Source: Rhodococcus rhodnii (GTDB lineage: Bacteria > Actinomycetota > Actinomycetes > Mycobacteriales > Pseudonocardiaceae). From it: a stretch of DNA of 64,000 bases. The stretch spans positions 62,001 through 126,000 of the forward strand of contig JOAA01000019.1 in NCBI GenBank assembly GCA_000720375.1, given 5' to 3'. Positions 1 to 6,465 of this stretch are shown one piece after another. Position numbers and translations under genes: made by a program. Under the pieces are notes generated by a model. It had not been told where the DNA came from and did no database searches. It saw only the letters and a program-made list of their open reading frames with translations. Each line of letters starts with the position of its first letter. Positions within the stretch are counted from its first letter, which is position 1.

Positions 1-431
1 ATCGCGTCGAGCAGCATCTCCGGGCGCGGCGGGCAACCGGGCAGGTAGATGTCGACCGGGACGACGTGGTCGACGCCCTGCACGACCGCGTAGTTGTTGA
101 ACATGCCACCGGACGAGGCGCAGACACCCATCGCGATGACCCACTTGGGCTCGGGCATCTGGTCGTAGATCTGGCGCAGGACCGGGGCCATCTTGTTGGT
201 GACCCGGCCGGCCACGATCATCAGGTCGGCCTGCCTAGGGCTGGCGCTGAAGCGCTCCATGCCGAACCGGGCGTAGTCGTAGCGGGCGCCACCGACGGTC
301 ATCATCTCGATCGCGCAACAGGCCAGACCGAACGTGGCGGGCCACACGGAGTTCTTCCGTGCCCAGTTCACCAGCTTTTCCAAGCCGGCCAGCATGACTC
401 CGTTGGGGAGGAGCTTCTCTTCGATTCCCAT
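1..431 (-). CDS. nuoB: NADH-quinone oxidoreductase subunit B (partial, C-terminus outside window)
   Basis: This is the N-terminal part (about 143 codons) of the complex I subunit that carries the terminal Fe-S cluster N2, which passes electrons to menaquinone at the membrane arm junction. The translation starts [13 protein letters not shown] and shows the cluster-ligand motifs in order: LACCAIEMM (adjacent cysteines), [13 protein letters not shown], and [14 protein letters not shown] at the window edge. It starts at the ATG at 431, 10 bp downstream of the nuoA stop, so nuoA-nuoB are co-transcribed and the rest of nuo should follow to the left of the window. The identification is certain from these motifs; only the end is missing. 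Confidence 0.97.
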   Translation of the reverse strand, partial: MGIEEKLLPNGVMLAGLEKLVNWARKNSVWPATFGLACCAIEMMTVGGARYDYARFGMERFSASPRQADLMIVAGRVTNKMAPVLRQIYDQMPEPKWVIAMGVCASSGGMFNNYAVVQGVDHVVPVDIYLPGCPPRPEMLLDA

Positions 432-441
432 GCTTGCCCCT

Positions 442-849
442 CTAGTTCCAGTCCAGTCCGCCGCGTCGCCAGACGTACGCGTAGGCGAAGCCGACGGTGG
501 CGATGAACAGGACGATCTCCACCACGCCGAACGCGCCCAGAGCGTCCGCGGTGACCGCGAACGGGTAGAGGAAGACCATCTCGATGTCGAACAGGATGAA
601 CAGCATCGCGGTCAGGTAATAGGCGACCGGAACACGACCGCCGCCGACAACCGGCTGCGGTGACGGTTCGATGCCGCACTCGTACGCCTCGAGCTTCGCC
701 CGGTTGAACCGCTTGGGCCCGACCAGAGCGCCGAGCGTGGCCGAGACCCCCGCGAACAGCGCTCCCAGTGCGAGCAGGAACACCAACGGAAGGTACGAGC
801 CGAGTTCCGAACCACCGCTCTGTGCCAGCACGCTCACGCCGTCGACCAT
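442..849 (-). CDS. nuoA: NADH-quinone oxidoreductase subunit A
   Basis: This small membrane subunit of complex I is 135 aa long, with three predicted transmembrane helices. Conserved family motifs are visible: [11 protein letters not shown] after the first helix, and the stretch [19 protein letters not shown] in the second helix. The ATG at 849 is chosen because a purine-rich GGAAAGGA lies about 10 nt upstream and the first helix begins soon after; an in-frame ATG further upstream would add a non-conserved extension. It is the first gene of the nuo operon. The region upstream carries two Rex-type operators and an iron-box-like palindrome, so redox control of the operon is likely. Confidence 0.96.
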   Translation of the reverse strand: MVDGVSVLAQSGGSELGSYLPLVFLLALGALFAGVSATLGALVGPKRFNRAKLEAYECGIEPSPQPVVGGGRVPVAYYLTAMLFILFDIEMVFLYPFAVTADALGAFGVVEIVLFIATVGFAYAYVWRRGGLDWN

Positions 850-924
850 TGACAACGCCGTCCTTTCCCCGCGCATCGATCGCCCTCGTCGGCACCCTAA
901 GGGGTCTTGCTCACACCCCTGGTG

Positions 925-940
925 GTTAGGCACGCCTAAC
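925..940. promoter_or_regulatory. Iron-box-like palindrome upstream of nuoA
   Basis: GTTAGGC-AC-GCCTAAC has perfect 7-bp arms about a 2-bp centre, 76-91 bp upstream of the nuoA start. The TTAGG/CCTAA half-sites resemble the DtxR/IdeR/DmdR operator, although the usual 19-bp spacing is not fully matched. nuo encodes many Fe-S proteins, so iron control would make sense, but that is inference. Confidence 0.35.
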
Positions 941-996
941 AAGCCGTGCCATTCCCCGCCCTTTCAGGCCCCGACCAGCGCGAACGCTTGTCGCCG

Positions 997-1020
997 AGCT
1001 TGTGAAAGTCTTCACAAGCT
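997..1020. promoter_or_regulatory. Rex operator-like inverted repeat (nuo site 1)
   Basis: Arms AGCTTGTGAA (997-1006) and TTCACAAGCT (1011-1020) form a perfect 10-bp inverted repeat around AGTC. The core TGTGAA-N4-TTCACA is the operator of the actinobacterial NADH sensor Rex. It lies about 150 bp upstream of nuoA, and a rex gene is present at 49158-49946. Confidence 0.75.
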
Positions 1021-1032
1021 GTCTCATGACGA

Positions 1033-1048
1033 TGTGAAACCATTCACA
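1033..1048. promoter_or_regulatory. Rex operator-like inverted repeat (nuo site 2)
   Basis: TGTGAA-ACCA-TTCACA is a second perfect Rex half-site pair. Its centre is 32 bp (about three helical turns) from the centre of the first site, which would put both on the same face of the DNA. Confidence 0.75.
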
Positions 1049-1187
1049 AGACGTAGCGGCAGTCTAGGACTTGGCTCACAAGAAGGAACCCCCAGGTCCG
1101 CCAAGCGTCCATGTGAGGCCCACCACCCGGGCAACAACGACGCCTCCGCGAGCGAAGCGAGCGAGAGAAGTCGGTGACGGGTGGCCG

Positions 1188-1303
1188 CGCGTGTCTGCCT
1201 TTGCGGCGTGGGAGTCGCTCCGTCCGCGGCGCACAGCGGCAGCCAACCCGGCTGGTAGCGAGGCGGATGGAGGACTCACGCTTGCTGCAAAGGCGGACAC
1301 GCG
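1188..1303. repeat. Intergenic imperfect inverted repeat
   Basis: The left arm (1188-1204) reads CGCGTGTCTGCCTTTGC. The right arm (1287-1303) is its reverse complement with one mismatch, and weaker pairing continues inward. Short relatives of the arm (GGCGGACACG and similar) recur at 62160-62245. The 850-1567 interval holds only the operators and repeats listed here; no gene is supported. Confidence 0.5.
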
Positions 1304-1405
1304 GTAATTCGGTTCGACCAGCCCCGCTGGGACAGGACTAACCCCGCTAGAACAGAAGGCAGCTTCCTTCGCCCGCGAGCCGGCGCGTGTCCACCATTCC
1401 GGCAC

Positions 1406-1535
1406 GGTGAGTCAAACTGCTCGACTCGCTACCAGCCCCGCTGATACCCGCCGTGCGCCGCTCGCGCGTTCAACACACCATGGGCCTCGTCGGTGGGCAC
1501 GCGTGTGGCCCTTGCGGTGCCGCTTCGCTTTGCTT
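1406..1535 (+). repeat. Dispersed intergenic repeat, copy A
   Basis: Bases 1406-1482 (77 bp, starting GGTGAGTCAAAC and ending CAACACACCATG) are identical to the reverse complement of 62039-62115. Weaker similarity continues for about 50 bp to the right (GTGGGCACGCGTGTGGCCCTT). Both copies lie between genes. No coding capacity is apparent. Confidence 0.75.
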
Positions 1536-1567
1536 CGGGCGTTGCTTATGGGTGCTTTGGATTGGGG

Positions 1568-2857
1568 TTAGCGGAGGTTGGGGGCGATCTTGCTGGCCAC
1601 TGAGATCATCCGGTCCACCACGTCCCCGTCCTTCGGGTCGAAGCACCCCGACAGACCCTTGTGGATCAGCGGAATCAGCGAGTTCACGCGCAACCCGTAC
1701 TTGGTCGCCGCGCGCATGATCTTCGGTTTTCCGATGATCTTCGCGAAAATGTTGCCCAGGCGGTAATAACCGCCGTAAAGCTCACGCATCGCAACGGGGT
1801 AAGCCCGCAAAGCCCGTTCCCGTGAAGGACCTTCCGAACGAGCCAAAGCCTGCACGACGATCTCCGAGGCGATCTTCGCCGACTCCATCGCGGACTGAAT
1901 GCCCTCGCCGTTGAACGGGCTCACCATGCCACCGGCGTCCCCGAGCAGCAGCATGCCGTCGCGGTAGTGCGGAGTGCGGTTGAAGCCCATCGGCAGTCCG
2001 GCTCCGCCGACCTTGCCCAGAGCGTTCTCCTCGCGGAAACCCCATTCCTCCGGAGTCCCGTCCAACCACTGCCGCAGCAAAGCCCGGTAGTCCGTGCTGC
2101 GGAACGAAGACGAAGTCGACAGCATTCCCAGGCCGACGTTCACCGTGCCGTCGCCGAGCGGGAAGACCCAGCCGTAGCCCGGCAGCAGTTTCGGGTTCGC
2201 GGGGTCACTTCGGTCCCACAGTTCGAGGTGGCCCTCGATGAAGTCGTCCTTGGAACGCGGCGAGGAGTAGTAGCGCCGGACCGCTACTCCCATCGGGCGA
2301 TTTTCGTGCTTGTCGATTCCGACCGACAACGCCAGCCGGGCGGACACGCCGTCGCACGCCAACACCAGCGGCGCCGAGTACGTCACCTCGGTCTTGTCGC
2401 GGCCGACCCGAGCTCGGACCCCGGTCACGCGGCCGGTCCGAGACACAACAGCCCCGGTCACCGTCGTGTTCTGCTGCAGGCGGGCTCCGTCGCGCTCGGC
2501 CACCTTCGCGAGCAGCTCGTCGAAGTCCTGGCGGGTCCGGGAGACGCCGTAGGGCGGCATGGACGAAAGTTCCGGCCAGGGAAGGTGGAGCTGCAGGTCA
2601 CCGGTGATGATCCGGAGTGCGTTGTTGTGCACCCAGCCAGCTTCTTCGCTGGTGTCGATGCCCAGGTCGATCAGCTGCTTCACGCCGCGCGGGGTGAGTC
2701 CGTCGCCGCAGACCTTCTCGCGGGGGAACTGGGATTTCTCCAGCAGCAACACATCCACGCCTGCTCGGGCCAGGTACGCCGCGGCGGTTGATCCGGCTGG
2801 GCCCGCGCCGACGACGATCACTTCGGCGTCGTCACCCGGGCGTCGTCGCGTACCCAC
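1568..2857 (-). CDS. menJ: Geranylgeranyl-reductase-family flavoprotein, probable menaquinone reductase MenJ
   Basis: This is a 429-aa FAD-dependent reductase. In mycobacteria MenJ saturates one isoprene unit of the menaquinone side chain, and geranylgeranyl reductases act similarly on other polyprenyls. The N-terminal dinucleotide fold VVGAGPAGSTAAAYLARAG is at about residues 14-32, the family motif FPREKVCGDGLTPRG follows, and the second FAD motif LLLGDAGGMVSPFNGEGI is near residue 300. The GTG at 2857 is chosen because AAGGGAG sits 6-7 nt upstream; longer in-frame extensions have no conserved features. The neighbourhood (nuo, menG, menD, menB, menE, menA) favours the menaquinone role over carotenoid or archaeal-type lipid roles. 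A Rex-like site lies directly upstream of the ribosome-binding site. Confidence 0.85.
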   Translation of the reverse strand: MGTRRRPGDDAEVIVVGAGPAGSTAAAYLARAGVDVLLLEKSQFPREKVCGDGLTPRGVKQLIDLGIDTSEEAGWVHNNALRIITGDLQLHLPWPELSSMPPYGVSRTRQDFDELLAKVAERDGARLQQNTTVTGAVVSRTGRVTGVRARVGRDKTEVTYSAPLVLACDGVSARLALSVGIDKHENRPMGVAVRRYYSSPRSKDDFIEGHLELWDRSDPANPKLLPGYGWVFPLGDGTVNVGLGMLSTSSSFRSTDYRALLRQWLDGTPEEWGFREENALGKVGGAGLPMGFNRTPHYRDGMLLLGDAGGMVSPFNGEGIQSAMESAKIASEIVVQALARSEGPSRERALRAYPVAMRELYGGYYRLGNIFAKIIGKPKIMRAATKYGLRVNSLIPLIHKGLSGCFDPKDGDVVDRMISVASKIAPNLR

Positions 2858-2868
2858 AGCGGCTCCCT

Positions 2869-2884
2869 TGTGAATGGTTTCACG
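2869..2884. promoter_or_regulatory. Rex operator-like site upstream of menJ
   Basis: TGTGAA-TGGT-TTCACG matches the Rex consensus TGTGAA-N4-TTCACA except for the last base. It is 12-27 bp upstream of the menJ GTG, immediately before the ribosome-binding site, where a bound repressor would block transcription. The divergent gene starts at 2955. Confidence 0.55.
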
Positions 2885-2954
2885 ATCTCCCCTTGGTGCA
2901 ATTCTAGCTGCGTTGTGGACGTGACCTGGGACACCATGGGCGCGGAGGTAACCC

Positions 2955-4949
2955 ATGACCTTGGACCGGTTGCGGTCGGCGTTGTGGCAGACGCCGATTC
3001 CGACCTCGCCCCTACCCCACAACAGCTACCAGGAAGCGCTCGGCCTGAACCTGCTCGCGTTGGCATTGCGACTTGAGCACGTCGACCGGATGACCGAGGC
3101 GCTCACGTTGGTCGACTCCACTCACATGACCCGCTCGGTCAGCATCGACATCAATCTCACAGTGCTCACCCCTGATCAGCTTCAGGCGTTGCGGACGGAT
3201 CCCAACGCCACCAAGGCTCCGGAAACCGTGTGGCTGCCTGTAGCTCGTCAGGCCCGCACCGATCAGGCCCCGGTTGTCGTTCGTGACGCGACCAACGTGG
3301 TTCTGCCGCGTGCCACTCATGCGGAGACGTCCAGTGCGTTGATCCAAGGCATGTCCAAGGCGTTCCGGATGTTCCTCGAGGCCGATCCGCGTACCGCCGA
3401 CCCGGACGAGCCGCTCTACGGCATCCGGCACGGCCTGCACCGGTCCCGCTGGCTGATCCAGGCCGCGATCGCGAACATGATCGACAAGGGCGTCCAGCCG
3501 CCGAGAACCCACGCCGACCACGCGCCGCGCCGGGGTGCCACCGACTCGGAGAGCATCCGGGAACGAGCCGAGCAGGCGATCGACCAGCTCTTCCCGGAGG
3601 ACAGCGCTTTCCTGCGGCTGCTGGACATCGCATCGTCCGAGTACCTGCTGGTTACGGAGGTCCCGACCAACAAGCCTCAAGTGTTCCTGCAGTTCGACGC
3701 GCCCGTGATGCCTGCACGCTCGCAGGACCTACGGGACCGCGCGACGATCCGTCGTGGACTGACGCCTCGGCACGAGTTCACCGTCCGGTACCAGACCGTC
3801 ATCCCGCGCGCGGTCGACTCGTACCACGTGACCATCGAAGTCCCGTCGGAGATCGCGGTCCGGCGGTTCTTCCTGACCAGCGACGTGGACGGGCCCGCGC
3901 TGCGCACGCTGGTCAACGACATCCGGGCGGTCGCGGACGAGTACGACGAGCTCAACTCCGTGTCGCCCAAGCTTCTTGAGCAGGAGTTACAGAGCATCGG
4001 GTCGCGGCTGGCCGAGTTCGGCCGCCGGCGCAGGCTGGACCTCGACTCGTTCAAGACGTACCTCGAGGACTGTTACGCGGGCTTCACCAACCGGCGGCCC
4101 ACGTTCCCCGCGAACGGCCGGCTGATCAGCTGGTTGTCGGAGTTCTCGCAGAAGTACGAGGCCGACCACTACCGCAAGCTGGCGGACGGCGTGTTCACCG
4201 CGCCGATGTTGCGCCAACTGGCCGACGACCTCGAAGCGTCCGATGTGGACAAGGACTTGTACGTGGACAACGACCCGAGGGACAACGCCGGGCACGCGCA
4301 CTGGCGGCGCAGGCCGTTCGGGTCCGATCCGCAGTCGGTCGAGCCGGTCGAGGCGAACCTGTACATCGCGTTGGTCGACGATCCGCCGTCCTTGGCCTCG
4401 AACGTGTCCAAGATGCTGCTCGCGGTCACCCTGCTCGTGCTCGTGTTCGGGGTGATCCTGCAACCCGGTCTGTTCCGCGGCATCCTTTTCCTCGACGACC
4501 TCGGCGGCGGGCTCAGACCGAACTTCGACGAGCAGTCCCCGGTTTCGTCGGCGGACGCCGTGGTCACCGTTCTCCTGCTGGTTCCGGGTCTGCTGCTGGC
4601 CAGACTCGATATCCCGTCCGCGCGGTCGGTTCTCGGTCAGCTCAGGCTGTTTCCCAGATACGTCGCGTACGTGTCGATGATCATCGCGGGCGCGCTCGCG
4701 CTGTTCGTGGCGGCGGCCCAGGCGAACGCACTGGCATTGCCCTTCGAGATCGCGATCTGGCTGCTGGCCGTGCTGGCCGCGTCGATGGTCGCGAACAACG
4801 TGATCAACGCGGTGAAACGACGAAGCCGCGTGCCGTTCAGCACGGTCAGCCCGAACTGGCTGATCGCGGAACTGACAGGCGCTGTCGACCGCCGCAAACG
4901 GGACTGTGTCGTGAACTTCTCCACCTTGGGGCGTGATGCGCGTGTCTAA
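2955..4949 (+). CDS. Unrecognised membrane protein with C-terminal helices (664 aa)
   Basis: I do not recognise this family. The first 480 residues or so are soluble and mostly alpha/beta-looking, with a charged helical stretch near residues 335-400 (LLEQELQSIGSRLAEFGRRR). Four hydrophobic segments follow at about 486-506, 533-555, 567-590 and 597-620, then a short basic tail. There is no signal peptide, so the large N-terminal part is probably cytoplasmic. The ATG at 2955 has a strong GGAGG 6 nt upstream. The 3' end overlaps the next gene by about 14 bp, so the two proteins are probably translated together and act together. No nucleotide-binding or protease motif was found. Confidence 0.9.
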   Translation: MTLDRLRSALWQTPIPTSPLPHNSYQEALGLNLLALALRLEHVDRMTEALTLVDSTHMTRSVSIDINLTVLTPDQLQALRTDPNATKAPETVWLPVARQARTDQAPVVVRDATNVVLPRATHAETSSALIQGMSKAFRMFLEADPRTADPDEPLYGIRHGLHRSRWLIQAAIANMIDKGVQPPRTHADHAPRRGATDSESIRERAEQAIDQLFPEDSAFLRLLDIASSEYLLVTEVPTNKPQVFLQFDAPVMPARSQDLRDRATIRRGLTPRHEFTVRYQTVIPRAVDSYHVTIEVPSEIAVRRFFLTSDVDGPALRTLVNDIRAVADEYDELNSVSPKLLEQELQSIGSRLAEFGRRRRLDLDSFKTYLEDCYAGFTNRRPTFPANGRLISWLSEFSQKYEADHYRKLADGVFTAPMLRQLADDLEASDVDKDLYVDNDPRDNAGHAHWRRRPFGSDPQSVEPVEANLYIALVDDPPSLASNVSKMLLAVTLLVLVFGVILQPGLFRGILFLDDLGGGLRPNFDEQSPVSSADAVVTVLLLVPGLLLARLDIPSARSVLGQLRLFPRYVAYVSMIIAGALALFVAAAQANALALPFEIAIWLLAVLAASMVANNVINAVKRRSRVPFSTVSPNWLIAELTGAVDRRKRDCVVNFSTLGRDARV

Positions 4950-6378
4950 CGTGACCCGGCAGTACCCCGCGCTCGCCAAGATCGCCGCGCGGGCCGCCGG
5001 TTCGGCAAGCCCGGCGATCCAGTTCAGCGTCGGACATTTCGCGGACGAACAGCCCGAACACCAGCCACCGCAAGGTGTCGGCGAGATCCTGGCGGTCCGG
5101 ATCGGCGGCGTCGGCTTCCAGCTGCACACGTGGTCGCCGGTGACGCCCGGCTACCCGCCCGCCGGGGTGATCGCCGACGAACTCGGCGCAGGCCGGTTCG
5201 GCGGCAGCGTGATGATCAACCCGGACTTCCTGTACGACTCCGCGCAGAGCACCGAGATCCTGCTGACCCTCGGGCACGACCCGTGGCGCCCGGACTACGC
5301 CGACTCGCTGATGGTCACGCTGGCGTACAAGGTGATGACCACGGCCGCGGGCGGCGAGGTGCCGATCTTGTTCCTGCAGTCGCCGGTGGCTCCGTTCAAG
5401 GATCCGCCGCCGCGTTTCCGGGTCGACGGTTCCGGCGAGGCTCCCCGCGTATCCAACGGCCTCGCGCTGCGCATGCTGATCGCTTTGGACACAGGCAATC
5501 CGCGCAAACGCTTGGCGTTGGTGCGCAACATCGCCTGGGTCGCGGCCGAGTACGGCATGGGCCTGCAGGTCACCGACCGTCGGTTCGGCCGGGTCCGCGG
5601 CGAATGGTGGTCGGTGCTGCGCCACGAGCCGGACATCTACCAGCGCAAGAAAACCGAGCTCTTCGGCTGGGCACCGGACGGCGTTCCGGACTGTGCCCAG
5701 CTGCTGACGTTCGTCGGGCCCGCCAGGATCGGGGCCTCCGCGGCGATCGCGGCCGATCTGCTGGCTCGCAACATCGGCCTGCTGTCCATCTCCGAAGCCA
5801 CGTTGCAGGAGATCGCGTTCGTCAACGTGGTCGTGCCAGTTGCCCCGGCACGCAAGGGATCCACCACGGCGTCCGGAAAGTGCCTGCCCATCAGTGCTGG
5901 GCTCGGCGCGCTTGCCCGCGACTGTGGTTTGACAGCACGGCGTGGCGCACGGCGTACGGGCCGGATCGAAGACACACCCGCGACGGACTACCAACTGCTG
6001 CGGACCGGGCCGGTCGATCCACACATCGGAGAACCGGATGACGCCGTGTTCCGGCCGATATGGGTTTCGTGGCAACTGCCTTCTGCGCGTGACGTCCCGG
6101 CGATGGTGTTCGCTCATCTGATCGCCGACGAACACGTCGTCAACGGACGCGTGGACTACACGCGTGCCCGGCTCGCCCCGAACGGCAAGGTCAGAGGCAG
6201 AGCCAAGATCTCCGTCGCGCTGGACCCGGCGATCGACCGGGTCAACGTCCCCGCTCGGCTGTCGGACCTGTGCTCCCAGGTCGAACGGGATGTGCTCACG
6301 CACCTGCTCGGCGACGGGGAGGTGTTGCGGACCGTCGAGCTGACCATCGCGTGGCGGGAACGCTGGGTCAGCCGCTGA
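4936..6378 (+). CDS. Unrecognised soluble protein, partner of the preceding membrane protein (480 aa)
   Basis: I do not recognise this family. The protein lacks a signal peptide and transmembrane segments. It contains HFADEQPEHQPPQGVGE near the N-terminus, a long central region rich in hydrophobic strands, and DGRVDYTRARLAP-like segments near the C-terminus. Its start overlaps the end of the upstream membrane-protein gene: GTG 4933, ATG 4936 and GTG 4942 are all possible, and ATG is preferred. The tight coupling suggests the soluble protein binds the cytoplasmic domain of the membrane partner. Codon use matches the neighbours, so recent transfer is not indicated. The function is unknown. Confidence 0.88.
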   Translation: MRVSNVTRQYPALAKIAARAAGSASPAIQFSVGHFADEQPEHQPPQGVGEILAVRIGGVGFQLHTWSPVTPGYPPAGVIADELGAGRFGGSVMINPDFLYDSAQSTEILLTLGHDPWRPDYADSLMVTLAYKVMTTAAGGEVPILFLQSPVAPFKDPPPRFRVDGSGEAPRVSNGLALRMLIALDTGNPRKRLALVRNIAWVAAEYGMGLQVTDRRFGRVRGEWWSVLRHEPDIYQRKKTELFGWAPDGVPDCAQLLTFVGPARIGASAAIAADLLARNIGLLSISEATLQEIAFVNVVVPVAPARKGSTTASGKCLPISAGLGALARDCGLTARRGARRTGRIEDTPATDYQLLRTGPVDPHIGEPDDAVFRPIWVSWQLPSARDVPAMVFAHLIADEHVVNGRVDYTRARLAPNGKVRGRAKISVALDPAIDRVNVPARLSDLCSQVERDVLTHLLGDGEVLRTVELTIAWRERWVSR

Positions 6379-6465
6379 TGTGGCCTGTTCGTGCCGAAGC
6401 CTTGTGGTCGGCCCGCAATGTGGATAAGACCGGTTGTCAGAAGGGGAGAACTGGGAGGAATCCAC

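Noticed and set aside
900..920. Short hairpin AGGGGT/ACCCCT upstream of nuoA
   Set aside because: Six-base arms with a 9-nt loop and no T run; likely chance at this GC content.
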